Positions 1-10,330 are shown, counted from the first letter of the stretch. The stretch is DNA of 61,198 nt from Serpula lacrymans var. lacrymans S7.9 (GCF_000218685.1 NW_006763311.1:71980-133177), one strand, 5' to 3'. A program made the numbers and translations. Notes: generated by a model not told the origin, from the sequence alone.

Positions 1-1657
1 GCGCGCTCACGTTTGGTTTCGATTTGGTACTTTCCGTGTTTCGGCATTTTGGCAAATTTTTGCGTCGCCACTGGCTACACATTGCATTGCACCCTCGCCT
101 TTATCGTTTCCCTTACTCCCCTTCCTTTGCCTAGCCCCACCATGGGCCCCTTCCTCTCCTTTTTATTCTCACCTGACGGTTGTTTCTGGATCCCCATTCT
201 AATCCATTTTTCCGTCACCTCCACCCTCCTCCTCCTCATTTTATTTGCACCCCCACCATTTCTGATGTCACCACTTCCTATCCGCTTCCGTCGCCGATCC
301 GTTGACTACCACGTGCCACTGCTGATATCAGCAAAGCCCCGGCGGCCGGTTCAAATAGGGCAACAGGTCCATCTTCATGACGTCGATCTACCATCATATA
401 CTATCAAAACATCGGTTGCTCGTCTTGCCTGGTTGGAGCGTGGGTGGGTAATTTTTGAGCTGGAGAAGGTTCATCCCCTTGCGTTGCCCATGTTCATCGC
501 TGTCCCATTCACTTGGGTACACTTATCATTTGTCCATCGTCTTCGCTACAGCTACACCTACCACACGCTGCCTGGGACTCACTTGTTCCAAATTGGAACT
601 ACTCCTCTCCCTCCCTCGTTTGATCAGGTGGTCCAACACAACCAGTCCATTGGTAAGGCCATGGAACTGTCAGATTTGGACTAGGTGGTGGACCGGTGGC
701 TCCAGTTTCTTTTTCTTCAGCAGAACATTCATTTACAGTGCGATTATTTTTGATTTTTGAATCATTTTTATGGACACATATTTTTTTAGAATGCCTGACT
801 GACAATAAAGGAACTGTGTTGATACTGATAGTGTTTTGCCTTGCCCTTTTTTTTACTGCATCTTCCCATGACATCATGATTTTCCTGCTCTCCTTTTGCT
901 ATTGGACTTTACTTTATGGCTGTACAAACCTGTGACATTACTCACAGCATTTATTGTTCTATCCCTTTCTTTTCCTTTTTTTGACAATCTTATCCTGTAC
1001 TACCTACGCAGGATTCGTCAGCGTACATTCCTTCCTTCATATTCTTTCTCATTCTTTTTGCACAGCTATACTGTGCATAGCCTACTTTTCTTTTACTATA
1101 TAAACCCCTGTATTTTACCTTGTAAAAGAAAGGAAAACACAAGAAATCCAATCCAGACTTCTTCTCTACTCTCAAGTTCACTACTCTGCTACTTGTGATC
1201 CAGTGTGGTCACAACACTTCCCACTTCTACCATTGTTAACTGCTGTCATCGTCACTCGTCACTTTTGAAAGTGATTGTCATCCCTTTCGATTAGAGTCCT
1301 TCTGAGCACTACAGTTTGTGCGTCAGGAGCCTGCTATCACTGGGAACCTCATCACCTCATCATCCTTGTTGTTCTCAAACCTACCTTGTGCTATGATTAG
1401 CAAGGTAGTGCTTGTCTATACTCGTCACAAAGCCCCTATCCTTCTATAAAATCAACTATCCCTCCTCCTCAAAACCCACACTCATACACCTCTGGGTTTT
1501 ACTTTGAAGGATCTTTATACGTACCACCCCACAAACAACCAGACCACTCCACTGTTCTAGGAGGCAAAGCCCATAAACAAGTTCCGTGGAATCTGGGAGG
1601 ATTGTGTGTTAGTTTGTTTTGTGTGTGGTTTTCTAACTGCAGTTCTCATCATCGACA
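1..1657 (+). repeat. Ty3/gypsy LTR, partial at window edge (copy 1)
   Basis: Same family as the LTRs at 4864, 14219, 31499 and 36224, in plus orientation. It ends in CATCGACA at 1657. About 170 bp of its 5' end lie outside the window. A TATATAAA box sits at 1097-1104 and the U3 ORF at 142-684 is open. The bases after it (TTGATAGG) do not match the primer-binding region that follows the 5' LTR of the intact element. It is therefore a solo LTR or the 3' LTR of an element lying to the left; the window cannot tell which. Confidence 0.92.
142..684 (+). CDS. LTR-encoded U3 ORF, open (copy 1)
   Basis: A 180-codon ORF starting at ATG in a CCCCACCATGGG context and ending at TAG. Residues about 1-45 are strongly hydrophobic, and a basic RFRRR patch follows. 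The rest is soluble and rich in aromatic and histidine residues, ending SDLD. Against the copy at 36536 I count 9 synonymous and 3 nonsynonymous differences, with no indels. I recognise no family. It lies upstream of the LTR TATA box, so it would be in the 3' U3 of a genomic transcript. Confidence 0.55.
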   Translation: MGPFLSFLFSPDGCFWIPILIHFSVTSTLLLLILFAPPPFLMSPLPIRFRRRSVDYHVPLLISAKPRRPVQIGQQVHLHDVDLPSYTIKTSVARLAWLERGWVIFELEKVHPLALPMFIAVPFTWVHLSFVHRLRYSYTYHTLPGTHLFQIGTTPLPPSFDQVVQHNQSIGKAMELSDLD

Positions 1658-1761
1658 TTGATAGGAAAGAATACTGTTTGACAGCCGCCGGCCAATTCCG
1701 ATCGACAAACAAGCCTTCCACGGGACAAGGGTTTACTCGCTGTCACTTCAACAAAACTACC

Positions 1762-2984
1762 ATGAACTCCGCATTCCAAAAACAACTTTCCGACATTGTC
1801 AAAACTATCAGGTCGATCCCGTTCAACGCCACCGTGGAAGCAGTAAAAAATAAGCCGAGCAATGTCGAGGCAAAAGCACTGTTTTGGCAACAAGAGGTGA
1901 GCGGAAAATCACGCTGGGCATTTATTTACTAACCTTCCTTTGTAGAGCTTGCTGTCACAGGAGTTCAATAAAGCTGAGGTTCTCATGCCAAAGGTCCGTG
2001 AGATGCCTCTCTACAAGACCTTTATGAAGAAGGTCGAGTATGTCCGGGAAATGGAAACAAAGGAGGACGACGCCATAGATGAAGAGGAGGATGATGACAT
2101 GGAGGAAGAGGTCCCTCCGACGGTGAAATATCAGGTAAGTCAAGACGAATTGCCACAAGTGCCTTTAAAGCTGACCGAGAATACTACAACGACAGAGTCC
2201 CGGTCAAATACCACAAACACCAATGGTAAGTAAAATTCGCTGTCGGGTAAAATTTATGTAACCTAAACACGCAACAGACGAAAATGGGTCCTCCTCGAAT
2301 CCGGATCCCGGCCAGGAAAGTCTCGTCAAAGGGGAAGGAAAGGGAGAAGGAGCCGGAGAGGATCAAGCCGAGATATAGACAAGTGGAAGTGGTGATCACG
2401 AAAAAAAGGTACGCGCAGAACGTCCCAAGTCCGTCGAAGGACAAAGGCAAGACGGAGGCGGAAACCCCCTCCAAGGGAAAAGGAAAGGCCAAGGAAACCC
2501 CCTCCAAGGACACCATCACCCCGAAGAAGCAATCAAAACCAATTCCTTATGTGAGTGGTCACTTGTGTAACGTACTGGAGTGAATTGACTTTGCAATATA
2601 GATAATACCCTGTGCGGAATGCCTCAGCGATGTGAAGAAAGAAGGGCCGCTGTGCTGTGTGAAGGAATTCGACAATCCGCGGGGAACGTCATGTATACCA
2701 TGTCAAAGGAAACGAGCGCGCTGCTACTGGAGGTCCTCGGAGACTCGAAAAGCACTATTAAAGCATCAGTGGACCGAAGGTAAGGTTGCTCTTCTGGGCA
2801 TGCCATGTATAGCGTACTTCAACCTTTATTAGATTCATGGGCCCCACCGTCCAAGGAGGAGATAGAGAAAATGGACCTCCAAGAACTCCTCGCAACACGA
2901 GTTAAGTGCGCTGAGATGTCTCTTATGGCGGCAGAGACGCTTTGGGATTTAAGTAAAATTCAAAAGAAAAAATTAAGTACTTGA
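1762..2984 (+). CDS. Cys-rich zinc-cluster-like hypothetical protein
   Basis: Six exons fit frame and splice rules: 1762-1896, 1946-2134, 2196-2225, 2278-2550, 2602-2779, 2833-2984, giving 318 aa. The N-terminal half is helical with an acidic run (EEEDDDMEEE). The middle is a Lys/Ser/Pro-rich basic linker with repeated TPSKGKGKAKETPSKD-like segments, probably disordered or nuclear. Exon 5 holds IPCAEC, then LCC, then CIPCQRKRARC, a spacing that resembles a fungal zinc cluster with altered ligands. A short helical tail follows. Small Cys-rich proteins of this type are common in Agaricomycetes; the function is unknown. The start codon lies 104 bp downstream of an LTR in the same orientation, so LTR-driven expression is possible but unproven. 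Confidence 0.7.
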
Positions 2985-3239
2985 TAGGGATACTGGTTTC
3001 ATGACTTTAATTATAAATACATTGTAACTCGATAGCCATTGACATAGATGCCTGTACCTTATCTTTGGACTGAACAGGTAAAAAAACGTAACCTGAAATT
3101 ACAATCAACGGCTGAACACCGGAATAGGAATAAGCGGTAAAGTCAAACCAATTGGTAACTCCGAGGAGATGCATGTTCATATTTGCTATGGCACGTTATG
3201 CTCAAAATGACAAAGGAACGGCAAATAAACATGGGAGTA
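2985..3239. other. Intergenic, nothing recognised
   Basis: An AT-rich stretch after the Cys-rich gene and before the minisatellite. I see no ORF with coding character and no transposon signature. Confidence 0.6.
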
Positions 3240-3840
3240 ATAAATGGCCATCTGAACCGCCTGAACACCCTTAAAGGTCTGAACCCTTGTGTGTCTGACC
3301 CATCTGAACCTCCTTGGAGAGGGTTCCACAGTTTGAACCGACTGGTTGAACCGTCTAAACCTTGGCCATGAGCCTTGTGAGGCTCCTCAGAGAGGATTCC
3401 ACAGTCTGAACCATGTGAATCATCTGAACCTCCTGGGAGATGGTTCAACAGTTTAAACCGACTGTCTGAACCATCTGAGCCTCCTCGGAGAGCGTTCCGC
3501 TGTCGGAACCTCGCCCGTCTGAACCTTGCCCGTCTGAACCGTCTGAACCGTCTGAACCTCGCCTGTCTGAACCGTCCGTCTGAACCGTCTGAACCTTGCC
3601 CGTCTGAACCGTCCGTCTGAACCGTCTGAACCTTGCATGTCTGAACTGTCTGAACTGTCTGAACCGTCCGTCTGAACCGCCTGAACCTCCTCGGAGAGCG
3701 TTCCGCGGTCTGAACTGTCTGAACTGTCTGAACCGTCTGAACCTTGCCCGTCTGAACCGTCCATCTGAACCGTCTGAACCTCCTCGGAGAGCGTTCCGCT
3801 GTCTAAACAGCCTGTCCGAACCGTCTCAACCGTCTCAACC
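3240..3840. repeat. GTCTGAACC minisatellite with higher-order structure
   Basis: Many tandem copies of a 9-bp unit (CCGTCTGAA, variants CTGTCTGAA and CTTGCCCGTCTGAA). They are interrupted six times by a block like CCTCCTCGGAGAGCGTTCC near 3308, 3384, 3429, 3480, 3688 and 3779. The later blocks are nearly identical and the earlier ones diverged, which suggests expansion at the right side. The Ser/Asp-repeat ORF read on the minus strand here is only the translation of the repeat. The intact gypsy element at 4864 sits inside the same kind of repeat. Confidence 0.9.
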
Positions 3841-3880
3841 TTCGAGTACGAGTCGTAATCGAAGAATCTAATAGCTAGGG
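3841..3880 (+). repeat. 38-40 bp boundary motif with near-palindrome (copy A)
   Basis: Directly follows the minisatellite. It starts with TTCGAGTACGAG and continues to AATCTAATAGCTAGG. The first 23 bases (3841-3863) match their own reverse complement at 20 positions. Two further copies lie at 16049 and 16219, each again just after CTGAAC repeats, so this is a defined part of a repeat family. Confidence 0.75.
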
Positions 3881-4456
3881 AGATAGAGTGGGTCTAGAAA
3901 GTGGTACAATTGTATTTGCGATTTGATGATTGGCTGATAAGCCCAGTCGGCTTTAATGCGGCTTCAGAACACATGCCGGGCTATCTTTACCCGCGGGCCC
4001 CAAACCCTAAGCATGAATGAGTCATGTAATCACCGCTGACTCGGCAATTGGTAATCCCTTGTCTAAGTATAGCACCTAGGCGAAAGAACGATGTGATACG
4101 GCGGTCTAGATCTACCGGCCCGGTTACCCCAGTCTAAATTTCGCCCTATCTCGGCCCCCATCTCAGCGGTTCTCGCCCAAGTAGTAAGCGAACTGGTCTT
4201 GTGATCGGTGACGCGTGTAAGTTCCGGACTTGTCCATAATAGGACCCCGTCGGAGTATGCAATTTAAAGCGCCGCTACTCTCGCCAGTTTGCATATATAA
4301 ACCTCTGAAGATACCACTGATGAGGAATAAAATCTGAAACTGCTCATCTACCTCCATTGAGGGCAGTCTGGTATCTCTTCATCACGCCTCCAGCCCACCG
4401 ATCTCACTCAGCCGCTTCGCGGCTTCGTTCGATCGCCACCTTAACTTAACCTTAAC
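3881..4456. other. Repeat-like non-coding stretch
   Basis: No convincing gene. It contains TATATAAA at about 4294 followed by a short transcript-like leader, so part of it may be a decayed promoter or non-autonomous element. I could not define its ends. Confidence 0.4.
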
Positions 4457-4772
4457 CCTTTGACTTGGTGATGATCGTGAAAAACTTGTTTTTTTTTGCA
4501 TTTGTTTGGCTCTGTTTGACCTCGTATCGTTGTCCCCTTTGACTTGGTGGTCATTGCAAAAATCTCATTTTTTTCGTGTTTGTTTGGTTTCATTTGGTTC
4601 TGTATCGTTGCCCGGCATGTGTCACATGATCCCGGGGATATGTCCTAGTCGTCGTCCCTTTGACTCGGTGGTTATCGCAAAAATCTCATTTTTTTTGTCT
4701 TTGTTTGGCTTTATTTGGCTCTGTATCGTTGCCTGGTTTGTGCCACATGATCCCGGGCTTATATCCTGATTT
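4457..4772 (+). repeat. About 118-bp tandem repeat, 2.7 copies
   Basis: Units begin with CCCTTTGACTTGGTG near 4457, 4537 and 4655. Copies two and three are 118 bp apart and run through GCAAAAATCTCATTTTTTT, TTTGTTTGG, CTGTATCGTTGCC and CACATGATCCCGGG. The first copy lacks about 38 bp. Short ORFs here are repeat translation. Confidence 0.8.
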
Positions 4773-4863
4773 GGTCGTGGGAACAGCTTCCCATATACGC
4801 CTGTCATGTGACCATCATACGGTCGCGAGGTTCTGCTGTCTGAACTTTCCCTGTCTGAACCGT

Positions 4864-6682
4864 TGTCGATGATGAGAACTGTTGTTAGAAAACCACACAC
4901 AAAACAAACTAACACACAATCCTCCCAGATTCCACGGAACTTGTTTATGGGCTTTGCCTCCTAGAACAGTGGAGTGGTCTGGTTGTTCGTGGGGTGGTAC
5001 GTATAAAGATCCTTCAAAGTAAAACCCAGTGGTGTATGAGTGTGGGTTTTGAGGAGGAGGGATAGTTGAATTTATAGAAAGATAGGGGGTTTGTGGCGAG
5101 CATAGACGAGCACTACCTTGCTAATCGTAGCACAAGGTAGGTTTGAGAACAATGAGGATGACGAGGTGACGAGGTTCCCAGTGATAGCAGGCTCCTGACG
5201 CACAAACTGTAGTGCTCAGAAGGACTCTAATCGAAAGGGATGACAATCACTTTCAAAAGTGACGAGTGACGATGACAGCAGTTAACAGTGGTAGAAGTGG
5301 GAAGTGTTGTGACCACACTGGATCACAAGTAGCAGTAAGAAGTGGACTTAAGATTAGAGAAGAAGTCTGGAATCGAGTTCTTGTTGTTTTTACAAGGTAA
5401 AATACAGGGGTTTATATAGTAAAAGAGAAGTAGGCTATGCACAGTATAGCTGTGCAAAAAGAATGAGAAAGAATATGAAGGAAGGAATGTACGCTGACGA
5501 ATCCTGCGTAGGTAGTACAGGATAAGATTGTCAAAAAAAGAAAAGAAAGGGATAGAACAATAAATGCTGTGAGTAATATCACAGGTTTGTACAGCCATAA
5601 AGTAAAGTCCAATAGCAAAAAGAGAGCAGGAAAATCATGATGTCATGGGAAGATGCAGTAAAAAAAGAGCAAGGCAAAACACTATCAGTATCAACACAGT
5701 TCCTTTATTGTCAGTCAGGCATTCTAAAAAAATATGTGTCCATAAAAATGATTCAAAAATCAAAAATAATCGCACTGTAAATGAATGTTCTGCTGAAAAA
5801 AAAGAAACTGGAGCCACCGGTCCACCACCTAGTCCAAATCTGACAGTTCCATGGCCTTACCAATGGACTGGTTGTGTTGGACCACCTGATCAAACGAGGG
5901 AGGGAGAGGAGTAGTTCCAATTTGGAACAAGTGAGTCCCAGGCAGCGTGTGGTAGGTGTAGCTGTAGCGAAGACGATGGACAAATGATAAGTGTACCCAA
6001 GTGAATGGGACAGCGATGAACATGGGCGACGCAAGGGGATGAACCTTCTCCAGCTCAAAAACTACCCACCCACGCTCCAACCAGGCAAGACGAGCGACCG
6101 ATGTTTTGATAGTATATGATGGCAGATCGACGTCATGAAGATGGACCTGTTGCCCTATTTGGACCGGCCGCCGGGGCTTTGCTGATATCAGCAGTGGCAC
6201 GTGGTAGTCAACGGATCGGCGACGGAAGCGGATAGGAAGTGGTGACATCAGAAATGGTGGGGGTGCAAAGAAGATGAGGAGGAGGAGGGTGGAGGTGACG
6301 AGGAGGTGAACTAAAATGGGGACCCAGAAACGACCGTCGGGTGAGAATAAAAAGGAGAGGAAGGGGCCCATGGTGGGGCTAGGCAAAGGAAGGGGAGTAA
6401 GGGAAACGACAAAAGCGAGGGCGCAATGCAATGTGTAGCCAGTGGCGACGCAAAAATTTGCCGAAATGCCGAAATGCGGAAAGTACCGGATGGAAAAGCA
6501 AAGGTGAGCGTGACTGGATTGCCTAATAGAGGTGGTGCTGATCAGCCACAAGTTCAAAAAGGGCAATATTAATTACTATTCCACGTGGCACTGTGCCTGT
6601 GTGGCGCAAAGGCGAGTCTTTTTGAATATTTGCTTCGTTATTGACACCTGTCCATGCTACCAATCAACTTTGGTGCATGACA
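4864..6682 (-). repeat. 3' LTR of the Ty3/gypsy element (copy 2)
   Basis: 1819 bp. Minus-strand TATATAAA at 5411-5418 and the open U3 ORF at 5829-6371. It matches the 5' LTR except at about 5101, 5499, 6585, 6631 and 6636. Confidence 0.95.
5829..6371 (-). CDS. LTR-encoded U3 ORF, open (copy 2)
   Basis: A 180-codon ORF with start at 6371 in CACCATGGG context, identical in sequence to the copy in the other LTR of this element. The N-terminal hydrophobic segment differs from copies 1 and 5 by several conservative changes (V/I, L/F, S/L). Outside that segment I see about one nonsynonymous against four synonymous differences from copy 5. In genomic RNA this 3' LTR copy would be the translated one. 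Upstream in-frame codons have no ATG. Function unknown. Confidence 0.55.
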   Translation of the reverse strand: MGPFLSFLFSPDGRFWVPILVHLLVTSTLLLLIFFAPPPFLMSPLPIRFRRRSVDYHVPLLISAKPRRPVQIGQQVHLHDVDLPSYTIKTSVARLAWLERGWVVFELEKVHPLASPMFIAVPFTWVHLSFVHRLRYSYTYHTLPGTHLFQIGTTPLPPSFDQVVQHNQSIGKAMELSDLD

Positions 6683-6804
6683 TCCACGGACAACTTGGAA
6701 TTGCAACTGTCCCCAGTTGCTTCCATAAAGGTAGGGTCATAGGGAATGAAACATGGCAACACATTGAAGGGTCATGTCAGCATAAAATTCGTTCAGGTAA
6801 GTCA
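6683..6804 (-). other. Gap between pol and 3' LTR, polypurine region
   Basis: 122 bp. On the minus strand it contains purine-rich AACTGGGGACAG, then GTCCGTGGA directly before the LTR. It probably acts as the plus-strand primer region; the exact polypurine tract is not clear. Confidence 0.45.
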
Positions 6805-9800
6805 TTAATCGTTATCTTCATCATCTGAGTCGTTATGCTCATAGTCAGGTTCATCTTCTGGTTCATCTAGGTCGTTATCATGGTCATCCAGTTTGTCCAA
6901 GAGTGGCATAGAGTGGCGGTTGAAATAGGGAAGTAGGCGAAATGCTGCAATTCCTCTTCGTGATACTGATCCATCCATTTCTTTTAGAACATACGATCCT
7001 CCTTTAGTACGTCGCACAACTTCATAAGGGCCATTGTAACGAGGCTTTGCTTTACGATCCAGCTCTTTCTCAACCTGAGTATTCCGCACTAGAACAAGCT
7101 CTCCAGGTTGGTATTCGTTCTTGAACATCCTTCGTGCATAGAGTTTCTCAAACTGGGCTTTAGATCTGAGACGAGTTTTGCGTATAGTGAGTGCAGCTTG
7201 TTGCAAATCATCCTGTCTCTTTTCTAGTTGACGAATGCGCAGAGCAATGAGGTCTTCTGTTGACATTGCAGTATGGAATCCATGAACAAGGAAAGTTGCT
7301 TCTGTCAGATCAAATGGTAGGACTGGGTCAACTCCGTGCAACAGATAAAAAGGGCTGAATCCAGTAGAACGACGAGTAGTGACCTTGTCTGCAAAGAAGG
7401 CATGATGGACCTTGGTTGGCCATAAATCGACATTCCCTTCACAGGACTTGACAAGTGCTTCTCTTATGACGAAGTGTCCACACTCAACAACACCATTTGC
7501 CTTGGAATTGTAGGGAGAAATGCGAATATGAGGGATCTGGTAACGTTCCACAAGCTCTTCAAATGCTCCTTTGACTTCGCTTCCATTATCTGTGACAACT
7601 TCTCCTATAGCTCCATAGCGACAGATGATTTCTTCCCAGAAAAAGCGAGCAAGATTATGTGCAGATGCTTTCTTCAATGCTCTTCCTTCTGCAGCAAGTG
7701 ACAGATCATCTCTTGCAGCAACAAGATATCGATATCCTCTGGCCTTGGGCATGAGCATAATGTCGACATAGACTTTGGTGAAGATTGTAGGAGGTGATGA
7801 GATGGTAAGTGGGACTTCACTTTTGCGTACACTTCGGATCTGGCATTCATGGCAGGTGCGAATATGATGCTTGACATCCTGTAACATATGGGGCCAGTAA
7901 AAGCGCTCTCTGACTGTAGAGAATACACCATTGACTCCTCTGTGACCAAGCCTTTCATGTGCTTCAGTAAGGATGTGAAGTCGAAGGTCAGGATTGAAGA
8001 TAACTTTGAGAGGAGGAGCAGAGTGACGACGCTTGAACATGCTGTCTCCTTTCAAGAAGAATTGAAGTGATCGCTTGACAAAACGCTTTTGAGCTTGAAG
8101 AGAGGAAAATATAGGCAGCTCCATAGTTTGAAGAAAGTGGAAGATTTGACGAAGGGTATCATACTGAGAAGAATCATTGGTAAGGAACGAAGGGAGTGAC
8201 ATAGGGTGATATGGGAGAGGTCTGGCAAGATCAACAAGAAGAGCGATATCATCAAGCCAATCATCTGATTCTTGAGCATCTTCAAAGTCTTCCTCTGTTG
8301 GTTGACGACGAGATAATGCATCAGGACCACGATGACAATCAGCAGGTATGTGAATGAGCTTGAAATCAAAGAGAAGGATGCCCTGAATCCAACGATTGAT
8401 AGTGGCATTAGGCTGAAGATCTGGATCGTTGAGCATGCCTTTGATATACTTGGCATCCACCTCCACATGCAAGTGTTTTACTCCTGCAATGTAAAGGCGA
8501 AAATGACGAAGTGCTCTGAACAAACCATATAATTCTAGCTTGGGTTGACTGTAATTTGCCTCTCTATCATTCATGGGAATAGAGCCATAGCGAGCTGGAC
8601 GCTTCCTTCCATTTTCATCAAGCTGGGAGAGGATAAAACCAACAACAATCTTGCTGGTATCAACTGAAAGAACAACTGGGTTGTGTGACGAATAATTTAT
8701 AGGGTGAAGTGCTGGTGCAGAAGATACTGCATGCTTCAGAGCATCAAATGCTTCTTGTCTGCGTTCATCCCATTGAAATTCAGCTCCTTTGCGATACAAT
8801 TCTGTCAAGGGGCGTGCAAGAGCAGAGTAATTGCGGATCCAAATGCGAACTGTGCCACATAGACCAAGAAAACTGCGAACGTCTTTGGGAGTCTGGAGAA
8901 TTGGCCATTTAAGAATCTTGTCCACCTTGGTACTGTCAGGGAGACGACCTTCTGGGCAGCATACTTGTCCAACAATCACAACTTGAGGACGACATAACTG
9001 AGTCTTCTTTCCAGAGAAAGTTCCGCCAGCATGACCAACTCTATGCATAATGCGATGAACGTCAATGGCATGTTCCCATATAAATCTACGAATGCCAGGG
9101 TTGCCAGGAATGGTCTCTGGGTTGCCATCTGCATCTTCATAACGAGAAGTAGGTCCTTTGATTGGGAGGTCATCAACAAAGATATTGGCAATATGCGGAA
9201 TTTCGTCTTGCAAGATGAAAGTCATGCAATTCTGGAATTCTGGAACGGAATTGGTGAATCCCATAGGCATAGAAGTAATCCTCAGAAGTCCTAGTGGCGA
9301 TAGAAAAGAGGTAAGGTCATGACTGTCAGGGTGCACTTTCCGAGCATCAAATCCCCAAAAAAGATCAAACACAGTATAACATTGAGAACCAGCAAATGGC
9401 TCCACAAAGTCGTCAAGGATAGGTGGTACTCCTGAGTCTTTGATAGTGACTGCATTTAGTGGCTGAAGATCATGGACGATGCGAATCTTGCCATTCTTCT
9501 TTTGAACGCAAAACCACTTAGAGCGATAAGACGACTGGCTAGGCTCATAGACTCCAGCTTTGATTTTGTCTCTGAGCAATTCTATGACTTCATTCTTGAT
9601 TCCAGGAGGAATAGGAATGTTCTTGTATTCCCAAGGGACATGTGGGAGAACAGGTATGACGTAGGGAGAGAAGTAGTCTTCTCTGAACGTTCCTCTGTCA
9701 GTTTCCTCGAAGGCAAGACTGCGCTGATTGAGTATCATGATGTGAGCGAAAAGCTTTTCTTCTTCTGGCCATAAGAATCCATCAGAGTTTAGCTTCATTT

Positions 9801-10029
9801 CGTCATAAAGGCGCTCCTTGGTGAGCTTCGGCGTGGGAATGAATTCTGGGGGAAGGACAGGAAGGGGTGGGAGCGAAAGGAGTGGGTCTTCTGGAAATGA
9901 CCGAGTGACACGTGCGTCTTCTGGGAATACTCCAGGAACAGGTTTGACTTTGCGATCAACACGTTTGTAAGCTCCAAAACTCGACCAATCGGGTGCTGGT
10001 ACAGGTATAGGGTCCACAATGTCTATCAT
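6805..10029 (-). CDS. pol: Pol polyprotein: RT, RNase H, integrase (Ty3/gypsy)
   Basis: 1074 aa from the first ATG at 10029; the frame is open further upstream but only from non-ATG codons. Visible in order: reverse transcriptase with VHDLQPLN and the catalytic FVDDLPIKG box; RNase H with SVDTSK, the EANYSQPKLEL region and IPADCHRGPDALSRR; integrase zinc domain with H-H and CHEC; integrase core with VDIM, TDNGSE and NGVVE, giving D, D and E; then a GPY/F-like module (YNGPYEVVRR) and an acidic tail. No stop or frameshift. It is in a different frame from gag and begins about 300 nt after the gag stop. It therefore needs its own expression route, such as splicing; a TTTTGTTTTAG acceptor-like site lies just upstream. 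Replicative role: reverse transcription and integration. Confidence 0.95.
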   Translation of the reverse strand: MIDIVDPIPVPAPDWSSFGAYKRVDRKVKPVPGVFPEDARVTRSFPEDPLLSLPPLPVLPPEFIPTPKLTKERLYDEMKLNSDGFLWPEEEKLFAHIMILNQRSLAFEETDRGTFREDYFSPYVIPVLPHVPWEYKNIPIPPGIKNEVIELLRDKIKAGVYEPSQSSYRSKWFCVQKKNGKIRIVHDLQPLNAVTIKDSGVPPILDDFVEPFAGSQCYTVFDLFWGFDARKVHPDSHDLTSFLSPLGLLRITSMPMGFTNSVPEFQNCMTFILQDEIPHIANIFVDDLPIKGPTSRYEDADGNPETIPGNPGIRRFIWEHAIDVHRIMHRVGHAGGTFSGKKTQLCRPQVVIVGQVCCPEGRLPDSTKVDKILKWPILQTPKDVRSFLGLCGTVRIWIRNYSALARPLTELYRKGAEFQWDERRQEAFDALKHAVSSAPALHPINYSSHNPVVLSVDTSKIVVGFILSQLDENGRKRPARYGSIPMNDREANYSQPKLELYGLFRALRHFRLYIAGVKHLHVEVDAKYIKGMLNDPDLQPNATINRWIQGILLFDFKLIHIPADCHRGPDALSRRQPTEEDFEDAQESDDWLDDIALLVDLARPLPYHPMSLPSFLTNDSSQYDTLRQIFHFLQTMELPIFSSLQAQKRFVKRSLQFFLKGDSMFKRRHSAPPLKVIFNPDLRLHILTEAHERLGHRGVNGVFSTVRERFYWPHMLQDVKHHIRTCHECQIRSVRKSEVPLTISSPPTIFTKVYVDIMLMPKARGYRYLVAARDDLSLAAEGRALKKASAHNLARFFWEEIICRYGAIGEVVTDNGSEVKGAFEELVERYQIPHIRISPYNSKANGVVECGHFVIREALVKSCEGNVDLWPTKVHHAFFADKVTTRRSTGFSPFYLLHGVDPVLPFDLTEATFLVHGFHTAMSTEDLIALRIRQLEKRQDDLQQAALTIRKTRLRSKAQFEKLYARRMFKNEYQPGELVLVRNTQVEKELDRKAKPRYNGPYEVVRRTKGGSYVLKEMDGSVSRRGIAAFRLLPYFNRHSMPLLDKLDDHDNDLDEPEDEPDYEHNDSDDEDND

Positions 10030-10330
10030 GTAACTAGGGCTAAAACAAAAAGTGTTCAAAGAAGGAAAGTGCCGTGGTAGTTTTGCGTCATCTCGGACCG
10101 AATAGGATAGGGATGAGGTCGGAAGTTTTACAAGGGGGGAAGGAAAAAGATCAGATAAGAACGAAAGGGGAACATAGACAATAGAAAAAGAAGTTGGTAC
10201 AAGAGTAAAGGAAGGAAAAACCGGATAACATAGAAATCCAAGAGGCCATTTTGTTCAAGTAATAGATATATAACAAGAAAGAAGAAAAAGGGAAAAAGTG
10301 GCATATGGTCCAAGAGCGCTGAATGGAGTG
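10030..10330 (-). other. Gag-pol spacer
   Basis: About 300 nt, pyrimidine-rich on the minus strand. It can be read as a hydrophobic Phe/Leu ORF, which I take as composition. It ends in TTTTTGTTTTAG before pol, a plausible 3' splice site. Confidence 0.5.

Noticed and set aside
3453..3764. Minus-strand ORF rich in Ser-Asp-Gly repeats
   Set aside because: It is the direct translation of the 9-bp minisatellite; no start context or codon character independent of the repeat.
3240..3840. CRISPR-like repeat/spacer pattern
   Set aside because: Units are 9 bp with no unique spacers, in a eukaryotic genome; it is a minisatellite.
5645..5914. Antisense 89-aa ORF found in several LTR copies
   Set aside because: Runs antisense to the U3 ORF and its 3' end; no hydrophobic or domain signal, and the antisense frame is fixed by the sense ORF.
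10128..10313. Very hydrophobic Phe/Leu ORF between gag and pol
   Set aside because: It opens only at a non-ATG codon and follows from a pyrimidine-rich spacer.
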